Shown one piece after another: positions 49,499 to 58,734 of a stretch of 64,000 nucleotides of DNA. Under the pieces are notes generated by a model. That model worked only from the letters and a program-made list of their open reading frames with translations. It did not search any database and had not been told where the DNA came from. Source of the stretch: Paracraurococcus lichenis (GTDB lineage: Bacteria; Pseudomonadota; Alphaproteobacteria; Acetobacterales; Acetobacteraceae); assembly GCF_030657435.1 (NCBI RefSeq), contig NZ_JAUTWS010000023.1, positions 1 to 64,000 of the forward strand, read 5' to 3'. The translations under genes and the position numbers were made by a program. How positions within the stretch are numbered: position 1 is the first letter of the stretch; every line of letters begins with the position of its first letter.

Positions 49499-50709
49499 CG
49501 GCGGACCCGCCCGCCGCGCAACTCGACCCGCCGGACCTGCTGCGGCGGGGCGCGCCGGCGGCGGTGCTGGCGGCGCTGCCCGGGGCGCGGGCGGTGGGCG
49601 GCGTGGTGCGGGACCTGCTGGCGGGCCGGCCGGTGCAGGATGTGGACGTGGCGGCGCCGCTGCCGCCGGAGGCGATCGCGGCCCGCCTGCGCGCCGCCGG
49701 GCTGAAGGTCTTCGAGACCGGCCTCGCCCATGGCACCGTCACCGCCGTGCTGGAGGGCGAGCCGGTGGAGGTGACCAGCCTGCGCCGCGACCTCGCGACC
49801 GACGGCCGGCATGCCGAGGTGGAATGGACCACCGACTGGCGGGAGGATGCGGCGCGGCGCGACTTCACGATCAATGCCATGTCGCTCTCGGCCGAAGGCG
49901 CGCTGTTCGACTATTTCGGCGGCCGTGCCGACCTGACGGCGGGGCGGGTGCGCTTCGTCGGCGACCCCGCGACCCGGCTGGCCGAGGACTACCTCAGGGC
50001 GCTCCGCTTCTTCCGCTTCCAGGCCCGCTACGGGGAGGGCGCGCCCGACCTGGCGGCGGTCGCGGCGATCCGGGCGGCGGTGCCGGGCCTCGCGCGGCTC
50101 TCGGCCGAGCGGGTCTGGATGGAACTGAAGCGCCTGCTGGCGGCGCCCGACCCGGTGGCGGCGCTGGCGCTGATGGCGGAGACCGGCGTGCTCGGCGCGG
50201 TGCTGCCGGAAGGTGCGGACCGCGTCGTGCTGGCGGCGCTGGTCGCCGCCGGCGGGCCGGTCGACCCGCTGCTGCGCATCGCCGCGCTGGTGGCGCCGGA
50301 GGCCGCGGATGCCGGGCTGCCGCAGCGGCTGCGCTGGTCGGTGGCCGAGGCCGCCCGCTATGCCGCGGCGCGCGACCTCGCGCCGGTGCTGGCGCTGCCG
50401 GAGGGCGCGGCGCTGCGCCGGGTGCTGGCCGATGTCGCGCCGGACGCCGCCCTCGACCGCGCCTGGATCGCCGAGGCGCGCGGCCTGCCGGGCGACTGGG
50501 CGGCGCTCCGCGCCCGCATCGCGGCGACACCGCGGCCGATCTTCCCGCTGAAGGGCCGGGACGGGCTCGCCGCCGGCATCCCGCCCGGCCCGGCGCTCGG
50601 CGCGGCGCTGGCCGAGACCCGCGCCTGGTGGCTCTGGCGCGGCTGCACGGACGATGCCGAGGCCTGCCGGGCGCATCTGCGCGAGGCCGCGGCGCGCCCG
50701 GCAGGCTGA
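49495..50709 (+). CDS. cca: CCA tRNA nucleotidyltransferase
   Basis: 404 residues. The class II nucleotidyltransferase motif is GGVVRD (about residues 35-40) followed by DVDVA with Asp49 and Asp51 as metal ligands. The RRDFTINAM motif is at residues 121-129 and the ATP/CTP-discriminating helix (EDYLRALRFFRFQARYG) follows. It adds or repairs the 3' CCA of tRNAs. There is no HD domain at the C-terminus. The start is GTG overlapping the DUF6111 stop. Confidence 0.95.
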   Translation: MTADPPAAQLDPPDLLRRGAPAAVLAALPGARAVGGVVRDLLAGRPVQDVDVAAPLPPEAIAARLRAAGLKVFETGLAHGTVTAVLEGEPVEVTSLRRDLATDGRHAEVEWTTDWREDAARRDFTINAMSLSAEGALFDYFGGRADLTAGRVRFVGDPATRLAEDYLRALRFFRFQARYGEGAPDLAAVAAIRAAVPGLARLSAERVWMELKRLLAAPDPVAALALMAETGVLGAVLPEGADRVVLAALVAAGGPVDPLLRIAALVAPEAADAGLPQRLRWSVAEAARYAAARDLAPVLALPEGAALRRVLADVAPDAALDRAWIAEARGLPGDWAALRARIAATPRPIFPLKGRDGLAAGIPPGPALGAALAETRAWWLWRGCTDDAEACRAHLREAAARPAG

Positions 50710-50942
50710 GGGCATGGCGGGACCTGGCCGGAAGCGCGGCTGCCCAGCGCGAGAATTGCATTCCCTGGAAAATTTATGATCCTCATCCGCACGCGATGGT
50801 AGATTGCAGGACCGTTCCCCGGGCGGTTTCCGGGCCGTCATGCGCGCGCCCTGCTCCCGCCTGCCGGGGGGCAGAATTTGGAGATCGACATTGCTTTCCC
50901 CTGCGCCGAACCGGCCGATGCGACGCGTGATGAGCCGATCTG

Positions 50943-52481
50943 ATGCTTGATGAGGAGGACGCGGCCCGGCCGGCCGCCGTTGCGTCCGGGCCCGGGGTTG
51001 TCGGCAAGGCCGCCGCCCGCGCTGTCTTCGGACCCCTCGATGCCGCGCTGCACGAGAGCCGCCAGAGGCTCGAGGCCGTCGTCTCGCAGGCCGCGGTCGG
51101 CATCGGCCTGACGGATGCCGAGGGCCGCTTCGTCCTGGTGAACGACCGCCACTGCGCCATCCTCGGCCGGACCCGGCAGGAGCTTCTCGGCGGCCTGCGC
51201 ATGCAGGACCTGACCCATCCGGAGGACAGGCCCGGCAATCTCGCGCTCTTCCACCGCCTGCTCGACACCGGCGAGCCCTTCGCCCTCGAGAAGCGCTATC
51301 TCCGCCCCGACGGCACGCCGGTCTGGGTCGAGGTGCACGTCTCGCCGACCCGCGACCCGGCCGGGCAGGTGGACGGCGCCATGTCCGTGATCCTCGACGC
51401 CACGGCGCGCCGGGCCGCGGCGGCCGAGCGCGAGGCGCTGCTCGCCGCGCTCGAGACGGCACGGCAGGAGGCGGAACTCGGGCGCGGGCAGCTTGCCGCG
51501 ATCCTCGAATACCTGCCGGTCGGCGTCGGCATCGTCGACACGGCGGGGCGCATGATCCTCGGCAACCCGGCCTTGCACCGCTTCCTGGCCACGGCGGTGC
51601 CCTCGACGGATGCCGCCTTGGCGGCGCGCTGGGTCGGGTATCACCCCGACGGCCGGCGCATCGCGCCGCAGGACTTTCCTGTGGCACGTGCGCTGCGCGG
51701 CGAACGCGTGGTGCCCGGGGCGGACTTCCTCCACCACGGCCAGGACGGCGCCGAGTGCTGGACGCGGGTGGCCGCGGTGCCGGTGCCCGGACCGGCGGGC
51801 AGCGTCGCCGGGGCGGTGCTGCTGGTCGAGGATGTCGACGCGCGGGTGCGGGCCGAGGCCCGGCGCGAGGTGGTGCTGGCGGAGCTGAACCACCGGGTCA
51901 AGAACATCCTTGCCACCATCCAGGGCCTCGCCGCCCAGACGCTGAAGGGCGTGGGCGGCGATCCCAGGCGCTTCGCGCAGCATTTCGGGGCGCGGCTGCG
52001 CACCCTGGCCCGCGCGCACGACCTGCTGACCGCGCATGGCTGGGAGCCGACGGGCGTCGAGGAGGTGATCCGCACCGCCCTCGCGCCCTGGCTGGGCACG
52101 AACCGGGCGGCGCCGTCGATCGGCATCGTCAACGCGGCCGGCACGGCGAAGCTGTCCCCGGCGCAGGCGCAGGCGCTCGTCCTGGCCTTCCACGAGCTGG
52201 CGACCAATGCCACGAAATACGGCGCGCTCTCGGTGCCGGGGGGACGCGTCGGGATCCGGTGCGAGGCGGCGCCGGGTGCAACCGTCCTGCTGCACTGGAC
52301 CGAGACGGGCGGCCCGCCGGTGTCGCGGCCGCCGGACCGGCGCGGCTTCGGGACGCGGCTGCTCGAGCGCGGCCTGGCGCACGACCTCGGGCCCGGCAGC
52401 ACGGTGACGCTGCATTTCGACCCCGCCGGGCTGCAGGCCAGCATCCGCTTCACGCCCGCGCCGATGCGCGGTCCGGGCTGA
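50943..52481 (+). CDS. PAS-containing HWE-family sensor histidine kinase
   Basis: 512 residues, no membrane helix. Two PAS domains (about residues 42-155, with a well-formed PAC segment RYLRPDGTPVWVEVHV; and about 185-290) precede the kinase core. The phospho-acceptor is His317 in LNHRVKNILATIQGL. HELATNATKYGALS is the N box, and LHWTETGG the HWE-type W-x-E segment. It probably senses a cytosolic signal (light or redox if a cofactor binds); the LOV-type Cys motif is not seen. No response regulator gene adjoins. Confidence 0.92.
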   Translation: MLDEEDAARPAAVASGPGVVGKAAARAVFGPLDAALHESRQRLEAVVSQAAVGIGLTDAEGRFVLVNDRHCAILGRTRQELLGGLRMQDLTHPEDRPGNLALFHRLLDTGEPFALEKRYLRPDGTPVWVEVHVSPTRDPAGQVDGAMSVILDATARRAAAAEREALLAALETARQEAELGRGQLAAILEYLPVGVGIVDTAGRMILGNPALHRFLATAVPSTDAALAARWVGYHPDGRRIAPQDFPVARALRGERVVPGADFLHHGQDGAECWTRVAAVPVPGPAGSVAGAVLLVEDVDARVRAEARREVVLAELNHRVKNILATIQGLAAQTLKGVGGDPRRFAQHFGARLRTLARAHDLLTAHGWEPTGVEEVIRTALAPWLGTNRAAPSIGIVNAAGTAKLSPAQAQALVLAFHELATNATKYGALSVPGGRVGIRCEAAPGATVLLHWTETGGPPVSRPPDRRGFGTRLLERGLAHDLGPGSTVTLHFDPAGLQASIRFTPAPMRGPG

Positions 52482-52600
52482 CCGCCCGCGCGTCCGGGCG
52501 GCGTCCCGCTGTCGCAGGTCGGGCAAGGGTGGTCGCCGCTGCGGCCCGGGAGGATGCCGGGCTTCGACGCCCCCGGGAAAAGCTGTTACGCCCCGCCGCC

Positions 52601-54373
52601 ATGGCCGCCCTTCCTGCCGACCCCTCCTCCCGCGCCCTGGTCCGCCGCCTGGCCCGCGACTACCTGGCCCGGCATGGCCGGGGCATCGCCTTCGCCGTGG
52701 TCTGCACCTTGGCGCTGGCCGGCCTTACCGCTCTCTATCCCATCGTCATCCAGCAGGGCTTCGACCGCTTCACCGCGAACGACCCCGACCTCGCCTGGCA
52801 ACTGCCGCTGGTCATCATCGTGGTGACCGCAGCGAAGGCGCTCGCCCAGTACGGCCAGGCCGTCGCGGTGCAGGCGGTGGTGCTGCGGGTGATCGAGGCG
52901 CTGCAGGGCGACCTGTTCCGCGCCCTCACCCGCGCCGACCTCGCCGCCGTCATCCGCGACGCGCCGGCGCGGCATGCGACGAAGTTCACCGTCGATGCCG
53001 CCGCCATCCGGGAAGCGCTGACCAAGTCGATCAACGGCGCCGCCGATATCCTGACCGTGGTCGGCCTGGTCGGCTCCATGGTCTGGCTGGACTGGCAGAT
53101 GTCGCTGATCGCCGCCGCCATGTACCCGATCGCCATCCTGCCGATCCTGCGGCTGGGCAAGCGGATCCGCCGCGCCTCGGGCGGGATGCAGGAGCGGATG
53201 GGCGAGACCGCGGCGCAGTTGACCGAGAGCTTCGCCGCCGCCCGCGTGGTCCGCGCCTACCGGCTGGAAGGGCAGGAGGAGGCGCGCGCGAGCCGCGCCT
53301 TCGCCCGGTTGCGCGAGAGCCTGATGGCCATCGCCCGCACCCGCGCGAGCCTCGACCCGATGCTGGAGGCGCTGGGCGGCCTCGCCGTCGCCGCCGTGCT
53401 GGGCTTCGTCGGCTGGCGGGTCTCGACCGGGCAGGGGACGGTCGGCGAGTTCACCGGCTTCGTCGCCGCGCTCCTCATCGCCTCCCGCCCCGCCCGCGCC
53501 CTCGGCTCGTTGAACGCGGCGCTGCAGGAGGGGCTGGCCGGCCTCGCCCGGGTCTTCGCCGTGGTGGATGCGCCGCGCTCGATCGCCGAGGCGCCGGGGG
53601 CGGCGCCGCTGCCGGCCGGGCGCGGCCGGGTGGAGTTCGACGCCGTCGGCTTCCGCTACGAGGGCACGCCCGATGCGGCGCTGGCCGGCCTCTCCTTCAC
53701 CGCCGAGCCGGGCGAGACCGTGGCGCTGGTCGGCCCCTCCGGCGCCGGCAAGTCGACGGCGCTGGCGCTGGTGCCGCGGCTCTACGACGTCACCGCCGGC
53801 GCGGTGCGGATCGACGGCGCCGACCTGCGCGCGGTGACGCTGGCCTCGCTACGCGACGCCATTGCCTATGTCGGCCAGGACGCGGTGATCTTCGACGACA
53901 CCGCCTTCGCCAATATCGCCTGCGGCCGGCCCGGCGCGACCGCGGCGGAGGTCGAGGCCGCCGCCCGCGCCGCCGCGGCGCATGACTTCCTCGCGGCGCT
54001 GCCGGATGGCTACCGCACGCTGCTCGGCCCCGGCGGCGGGCGGCTCTCCGGCGGGCAGAAGCAGCGGGTGGCGCTGGCCCGCGCCCTGCTGCGCGACCCG
54101 CGCGTGCTGCTGCTGGACGAGGCGACCAGCGCGCTGGACGCCGAGAACGAGGCGCTGGTGCAGGCGGCGCTGGCGCGGCTGCGGCAGGGGCGGACCACGC
54201 TGGTCATCGCCCACCGGCTGGCGACCGTGCGGGAGGCCGACCGGATCGTCGTCATGCAGGATGGCCGCGCGGTGGAGCAGGGGACCCATGCCGCGCTGAT
54301 GGCCGAGGACGGGCTCTATGCCCGGCTGGTGCGGACCCAGGCCTTCGCGGCGGAGGCGCCGGTCGCCGCCTGA
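52601..54373 (+). CDS. MsbA-like ABC exporter half-transporter
   Basis: 590 residues. Six membrane helices (about residues 25-300) precede the ATP-binding domain. Walker A GPSGAGKST is at about 378-386, the signature LSGGQKQR at about 482-489, and Walker B LLLDEATSALD with Asp506-Glu507. The EALTKSINGAADIL and QERMGETAAQLTESFAAARVV stretches match lipid A/MsbA and multidrug exporters. It likely homodimerises and exports a lipid or drug. The gene is followed by a SugE-like SMR gene 136 bases away. Confidence 0.94.
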   Translation: MAALPADPSSRALVRRLARDYLARHGRGIAFAVVCTLALAGLTALYPIVIQQGFDRFTANDPDLAWQLPLVIIVVTAAKALAQYGQAVAVQAVVLRVIEALQGDLFRALTRADLAAVIRDAPARHATKFTVDAAAIREALTKSINGAADILTVVGLVGSMVWLDWQMSLIAAAMYPIAILPILRLGKRIRRASGGMQERMGETAAQLTESFAAARVVRAYRLEGQEEARASRAFARLRESLMAIARTRASLDPMLEALGGLAVAAVLGFVGWRVSTGQGTVGEFTGFVAALLIASRPARALGSLNAALQEGLAGLARVFAVVDAPRSIAEAPGAAPLPAGRGRVEFDAVGFRYEGTPDAALAGLSFTAEPGETVALVGPSGAGKSTALALVPRLYDVTAGAVRIDGADLRAVTLASLRDAIAYVGQDAVIFDDTAFANIACGRPGATAAEVEAAARAAAAHDFLAALPDGYRTLLGPGGGRLSGGQKQRVALARALLRDPRVLLLDEATSALDAENEALVQAALARLRQGRTTLVIAHRLATVREADRIVVMQDGRAVEQGTHAALMAEDGLYARLVRTQAFAAEAPVAA

Positions 54374-54509
54374 TGCGGCCCGCCGGGCAGCCGGGCGCAT
54401 GGCGCGGCTGCAGGGCAGGGCGACGGGAATGGCGGTGGTCGCCGACCCGGGAGTGCCCAGCTATCGAGCAGGGCGGGATGCGCTGCCTGTCGAGCCGGGA
54501 GGGCACCGA

Positions 54510-54824
54510 ATGGCATGGGTCTGGCTGGCCGTCGCCGGCGGCTTCGAGATCGTCTGGGCCGTGCTGCTGAAATACACCGACGGCTTCAGCCGCCTGCTGC
54601 CGAGCGCCGCCACGCTCGGCGCCATGGCGGTCAGCTTCTACTGCATGTCGCGGGCGCTGCAGGTGCTGCCCATGGGCACGGTCTATGCCGTCTGGGTCGG
54701 CATCGGCGCCTTCGGCACCGCGCTCTGGGGCATGACGGTGGAGGGCGATCCGGCGACCGCCGCCCGCATCCTCTGCCTCACGCTGATCCTGGCCGGGGTC
54801 GCGGGGCTCAAGCTTGCGGCGTGA
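54510..54824 (+). CDS. sugE: Small multidrug resistance protein, SugE/Gdx-like
   Basis: 104 residues, four membrane helices. The essential membrane glutamate is Glu13 (GGFEIVWAVLLKYTDG), as in SugE/Gdx guanidinium exporters and their relatives. A Shine-Dalgarno site (GGGAGGG, 54497-54503) precedes the ATG. It is probably an antiporter for guanidinium or quaternary ammonium compounds. No guanidine riboswitch was recognised upstream. Confidence 0.93.
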   Translation: MAWVWLAVAGGFEIVWAVLLKYTDGFSRLLPSAATLGAMAVSFYCMSRALQVLPMGTVYAVWVGIGAFGTALWGMTVEGDPATAARILCLTLILAGVAGLKLAA

Positions 54825-54883
54825 CCGCGGCGGCGCGGGAACCGCGGCGCCTGCCTCGTTCTTTGGTGGGGGTGGCCCTGTCC

Positions 54884-55024
54884 TCAACCCAGCTCCTTCC
54901 AGATCGCGATCGCATAGGCAAGGGCCGCGAGCAGCCTGGAGATCAGCTCGACCCAGGGCCGGACCCGCTGCGCCCAGGGCGGGCGCGGCGGCGGAGGCGG
55001 CATGTCGGGCTGGGTGTCGGACAT
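54884..55024 (-). CDS. Possible small membrane protein
   Basis: 46 codons. A polar, Pro-rich N-terminus (MSDTQPDMPPPPPRPP) is followed by a hydrophobic helix (LISRLLAALAYAIAIW). It starts a few bases from the inverted repeat at 55028-55049, divergent from sdhC. There is no clear Shine-Dalgarno site, so coding is uncertain; a leaderless transcript is possible. Confidence 0.35.
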   Translation of the reverse strand: MSDTQPDMPPPPPRPPWAQRVRPWVELISRLLAALAYAIAIWKELG

Positions 55025-55027
55025 AAA

Positions 55028-55049
55028 GATTAGGATATCATTCCTAATC
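55028..55049. promoter_or_regulatory. Inverted repeat upstream of sdhC, possible operator
   Basis: GATTAGGA (55028-55035) and TCCTAATC (55042-55049) are perfect eight-base arms with a six-base spacer, about 160 bases upstream of sdhC and next to the start of the small minus-strand frame. Such an AT-rich palindrome is rare in this window and may bind a regulator of sdh, for example an iron- or redox-responsive one. A weak TTGACG/TAGAAG promoter-like pair lies between it and sdhC (55088-55117). Confidence 0.45.
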
Positions 55050-55207
55050 CCCGGCGTCCACATGATTACGCCTGCGGCACCGTGCAATTGACGCTGTGCC
55101 GCAGGGCACAATAGAAGGCTTGGCCATGGCTCCGCGCCCGGCGCGGCCCATGAAATTCCGGAGTGTACCCGATTATGTCGATCATGCAGGATTCGCGGGA
55201 GGCGACG

Positions 55208-55624
55208 ATGATCGGTCGCCGAACGGACGGCACGACCATCCGCCGGCCCTTGTCGCCGCACCTGCAGGTCTACGACATGATGCAGTTGACGAGCGCGCTG
55301 TCGATCAGCGGCCGCATCACCGGCGTCGTCTGGACCATCGGGCTGCTCTTCCTGGTCTGGTGGCTGGTGGCGACCGCCAGCGGCCCCGGCCCCTATGCCA
55401 CCGTCACTTGGTTCCTCTCCTCCTGGATCGGCGTGCTCGGCCTGGTGGGCCTGACCGCCGCGGCCTGGTTCCACAGCCTGAACGGGATCCGCCACCTCGC
55501 CTGGGATGCCGGTTATGGTTACGACATCCCCACCACCTACAAGTCCGGCCGGGCGGTGCTGATCGGGACGGCCGCCATGACCGCGCTCACCTGGCTCATC
55601 GCCATCATCGCCTGGGCCCGCTGA
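55208..55624 (+). CDS. sdhC: Succinate dehydrogenase cytochrome b556 subunit
   Basis: 138 residues. It begins RRPLSPHLQVYDM, the usual SdhC N-terminal pattern, followed by three membrane helices. The SLNGIRHLAWDAG segment (about residues 88-100) contains the conserved HxxxGxRHLxxD haem b ligand region. Part of complex II in the inner membrane. ATG 55208 is chosen because GGGAGG lies five bases upstream, rather than the earlier in-frame ATG at 55163. Confidence 0.95.
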   Translation: MIGRRTDGTTIRRPLSPHLQVYDMMQLTSALSISGRITGVVWTIGLLFLVWWLVATASGPGPYATVTWFLSSWIGVLGLVGLTAAAWFHSLNGIRHLAWDAGYGYDIPTTYKSGRAVLIGTAAMTALTWLIAIIAWAR

Positions 55625-55636
55625 GGAGCCGCCGCC

Positions 55637-56041
55637 ATGGCCACCGAAACCGCCCGCAACACCACGCTCCGCTCGCCGCTCGGCCGGGTGCGGGGCTTCG
55701 GCTCCGCCAAGGGGGGCACGCATCACTGGTGGATGCAGCGCATCACCTCCGTCGCCCTGCTGCCGCTGACGCTCTGGTTCGCGCTCTCCGCCGCCTCCCT
55801 CGCCGGCGCGCCCTATGAGGCGACGCGGGCCTGGATCGCGCATCCGCTGAACGCGGTGCTGCTGCTCGCCTCCATCGGCCTCGCCTTCCACCACACGGCG
55901 GCAGGCATGCAGGTGATCATCGAGGACTATGCAAACCAGGAATGGGTGAAGGTGGGTGCCATCTATGCCACCAAGGCCATCTGCTGGTTGCTCGGCATCG
56001 CCTCGGCGCTCGCGGTCCTCCGGATCGCGGTCCAGGGCTGA
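55637..56041 (+). CDS. sdhD: Succinate dehydrogenase hydrophobic membrane anchor subunit
   Basis: 134 residues, three membrane helices, with the HHWWMQRITSVALLPL and HHTAAGMQVIIEDY segments typical of SdhD; the latter holds the haem ligand and quinone-site residues. It lies 12 bases after sdhC and 17 bases before sdhA. Confidence 0.95.
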   Translation: MATETARNTTLRSPLGRVRGFGSAKGGTHHWWMQRITSVALLPLTLWFALSAASLAGAPYEATRAWIAHPLNAVLLLASIGLAFHHTAAGMQVIIEDYANQEWVKVGAIYATKAICWLLGIASALAVLRIAVQG

Positions 56042-56058
56042 CAGGACACGGACGGACC

Positions 56059-57870
56059 ATGAACGCCATCACCAGCCCCTCCCGCGGGGCCTACCGCATC
56101 GTCGACCACACCTATGACGTGGTGGTGGTCGGGGCCGGCGGCGCCGGCCTGCGCGCCACTTTCGGCATGGGCGCCGCCGGGCTGAAGACCGCCTGCATCA
56201 CCAAGGTCTTCCCGACCCGCTCCCACACCGTCGCCGCCCAGGGCGGCGTCGGCGCCGCGCTCGGCAACATGGGCGAGGACGACTGGCGCTGGCACATGTA
56301 CGACACCGTCAAGGGGTCGGACTGGCTCGGCGACCAGGACGCCATCGAGTACATGTGCCGCGAGGCCATCCCGGCGATCATCGAGCTCGAGCACTACGGC
56401 GTGCCGTTCTCCCGCACCGAGGACGGCAAGATCTACCAGCGGCCCTTCGGCGGCCACATGCAGAACTACGGCAAGACGCCGGCGATGCGCGCCTGCGCCG
56501 CGGCCGACCGCACCGGCCATGCCATCCTGCATACCCTCTATCAGCAGTCGCTGAAGCACAACTGCGAGTTCTTCGTCGAGTATTTCGCCCTCGACCTCAT
56601 CATGGACGAGGAAGGCGCCTGCCGCGGCGTCATGGCCTGGAACCTCGAGGACGGCTCGATCCACCGCTTCCGCGCCCAGACCGTGGTGCTGGCGACGGGC
56701 GGCTATGGCCGCGCCTATTTCTCCTGCACCTCGGCGCATACCTGCACGGGCGATGGCGGCGGCATGGTGCTGCGCGCCGGCCTGCCGCTGCAGGACAACG
56801 AGTTCGTGCAGTTCCACCCCACGGGCATCTACGGCTCGGGCTGCCTGGTGACGGAGGGCGCCCGCGGCGAGGGCGGCTATCTCACGAACAGTGAGGGCGA
56901 GCGCTTCATGGAGCGCTACGCGCCGACCGCGAAAGACCTGGCGTCCCGCGACGTCGTCTCCCGCGCCATGTCGGTCGAGATCCGCGAGGGCCGCGGCGTC
57001 GGCCCGGAAAAGGACCACATCCACCTGCATCTCGAGCATCTCGGCGCCGAGATCCTGCATGAGCGGCTGCCCGGCATCTCCGAGACGGCGAAGATCTTCG
57101 CCGGCGTGGACGTGACGAAGGAGCCGATCCCGATGCTCCCGACCGTCCACTACAACATGGGCGGCATCCCGACGAACATCCATTGCGAGGTGCTGAACCC
57201 GACCGCCGAGGACCAGGACCGCGTGGTCCCCGGCCTGATGGCGGTGGGCGAGGCGGCCTGCGTCTCCGTCCATGGCGCCAACCGGCTCGGCACCAACTCG
57301 CTGCTCGACCTCGTCGTCTTCGGCCGCGCCGCGGCGCACCGGGCGGCCGAGACCCTCAAGCCCGGCGCCGGCCAGCCGCCGCTGCCGGCCGGGGCGGGCG
57401 AGAAGGCGCTCGACCGCCTCGACCGCGTCCGCAACGCCAAGGGCGGCACGCGGGTCGGCGACCTGCGGCTGAACATGCAGCGGACCATGCAGACGCATGC
57501 CGCGGTGTTCCGCACCTCCGAACTGCTGAAGGAGGGCGTGGACAAGATGAAGTCGGTCCATGCCGGCTATGGCGACATCAAGATCGCCGACCGCAGCCTG
57601 ATCTGGAACAGCGACCTGGTCGAGGCGATGGAGCTCGACAACCTGATCGGCAATGCGATGACCACCATCGTCGGTGCCGAGGCCCGCAAGGAGAGCCGCG
57701 GCGCCCATGCGCAGGAGGACTACCCCGAGCGCGACGACCAGAACTGGATGAAGCACACGCTGGCCTGGGTCGACGAGAAGGGCGCCGTCAGGCTCGACTA
57801 CCGCGACGTGAAGATGCGCACCCTGACCAACGAGGTGCAGGTCTTCCCGCCCAAGGCGCGCGTCTACTAA
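56059..57870 (+). CDS. sdhA: Succinate dehydrogenase flavoprotein subunit
   Basis: 603 residues, full length. The FAD-binding motif GAGGAG is at residues 25-30 and the covalent FAD site is His56 in RSHTVAAQGG. Catalytic-region features include QFHPTGIYGSGCLVTEGARG (about residues 250-270) and HGANRLGTNSLLDLVVFGR (about 405-423). It oxidises succinate to fumarate in the TCA cycle. Confidence 0.97.
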   Translation: MNAITSPSRGAYRIVDHTYDVVVVGAGGAGLRATFGMGAAGLKTACITKVFPTRSHTVAAQGGVGAALGNMGEDDWRWHMYDTVKGSDWLGDQDAIEYMCREAIPAIIELEHYGVPFSRTEDGKIYQRPFGGHMQNYGKTPAMRACAAADRTGHAILHTLYQQSLKHNCEFFVEYFALDLIMDEEGACRGVMAWNLEDGSIHRFRAQTVVLATGGYGRAYFSCTSAHTCTGDGGGMVLRAGLPLQDNEFVQFHPTGIYGSGCLVTEGARGEGGYLTNSEGERFMERYAPTAKDLASRDVVSRAMSVEIREGRGVGPEKDHIHLHLEHLGAEILHERLPGISETAKIFAGVDVTKEPIPMLPTVHYNMGGIPTNIHCEVLNPTAEDQDRVVPGLMAVGEAACVSVHGANRLGTNSLLDLVVFGRAAAHRAAETLKPGAGQPPLPAGAGEKALDRLDRVRNAKGGTRVGDLRLNMQRTMQTHAAVFRTSELLKEGVDKMKSVHAGYGDIKIADRSLIWNSDLVEAMELDNLIGNAMTTIVGAEARKESRGAHAQEDYPERDDQNWMKHTLAWVDEKGAVRLDYRDVKMRTLTNEVQVFPPKARVY

Positions 57871-57884
57871 GGAACCCTGCCGAG

Positions 57885-58667
57885 ATGGCGACTTTCACGC
57901 TTCCGAAGAACAGCACGATCCAGCCGGGCAAGGTCCACAAGGCCGAGGCCGGCGCGAAGAACGTCAAATCCTTCCGGATCTACCGCTACGACCCGGATTC
58001 GGGCGAGAACCCGCGGACCGACACCTACGAGATCGATCTCGACAAGTGCGGCCCGATGGTCCTCGACGCACTCATCAAGATCAAGAACGAGGTGGACAGC
58101 ACGCTGACCTTCCGGCGCTCCTGCCGGGAGGGCATCTGCGGCTCCTGCTCGATGAACATCGACGGGCTCAACACCCTCGCCTGCCTCAAGCCGATCGAGG
58201 ACGTCAACGGCGACGTCAAGATCAGCCCGCTGCCGCACATGCCGGTCGTGAAGGACCTGGTGCCGGACCTGTCGCAGCTCTACGCGCAGCTCCGCAGCAT
58301 CGAGCCCTGGCTGAAGTCCGACACGCCGCCGCCCCCGGATGGCGAGCGGCGCCAGAGCAAGGAGGAGCGGGCGAAGCTCGACGGGTTGTGGGAGTGCATC
58401 CTGTGCTTCTGCTGCTCCACCGCCTGCCCCTCCTACTGGTGGAACGGCGACCGGTATCTCGGGCCCGCGGTGCTGCTGCAGGCCTATCGCTGGATCGCCG
58501 ACAGCCGCGACGAGGCGACCGGCGAGCGGCTGGACGACCTGCAGGACCCGTTCCGGCTCTACCGCTGCCACACCATCATGAACTGCGCCCGGACCTGCCC
58601 GAAGGGGCTGAACCCGGCCGCGGCCATCGGCAAGATCAAGCAGATGATGGTCGAGCGGGAGAGCTGA
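57885..58667 (+). CDS. sdhB: Succinate dehydrogenase iron-sulphur subunit
   Basis: 260 residues. The 2Fe-2S cluster ligands are Cys80, Cys85, Cys88 and Cys100. The 4Fe-4S cluster motif is CILCFCCSTACP (Cys171, Cys174, Cys177; Cys181 goes to the next cluster) and the 3Fe-4S motif uses Cys228 and Cys234, with Cys238 returning to the 4Fe-4S centre. It passes electrons from SdhA to the quinone site. It starts 14 bases after sdhA and ends at a strong terminator. Confidence 0.97.
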   Translation: MATFTLPKNSTIQPGKVHKAEAGAKNVKSFRIYRYDPDSGENPRTDTYEIDLDKCGPMVLDALIKIKNEVDSTLTFRRSCREGICGSCSMNIDGLNTLACLKPIEDVNGDVKISPLPHMPVVKDLVPDLSQLYAQLRSIEPWLKSDTPPPPDGERRQSKEERAKLDGLWECILCFCCSTACPSYWWNGDRYLGPAVLLQAYRWIADSRDEATGERLDDLQDPFRLYRCHTIMNCARTCPKGLNPAAAIGKIKQMMVERES

Positions 58668-58693
58668 TCCTCCCGCCCGGCCAGCCCGGAACA

Positions 58694-58725
58694 CCCCGCC
58701 GCGCCGCAGGGCCGGCGGGGTTTTT
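58694..58725 (+). terminator. Terminator of the sdh operon
   Basis: Eight-base-pair GC stem (58694-58701 with 58713-58720) with an 11-base loop, followed by five Ts (58721-58725). It also lies at the end of the convergent peptidoglycan-binding gene. Confidence 0.85.
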
Positions 58726-58734
58726 CGTCTCCGG

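Noticed and set aside
54374..54509. Guanidine riboswitch upstream of the SugE-like gene
   Set aside because: I looked for the paired ACGR-loop hairpins of the guanidine-II class and for a long ykkC-type fold; only an ordinary GGCGAC/GTCGCC hairpin was seen.
55963..57756. Antisense frame of 597 codons across sdhA
   Set aside because: sdhA on the plus strand is unambiguous; the antisense frame is a codon-bias shadow.
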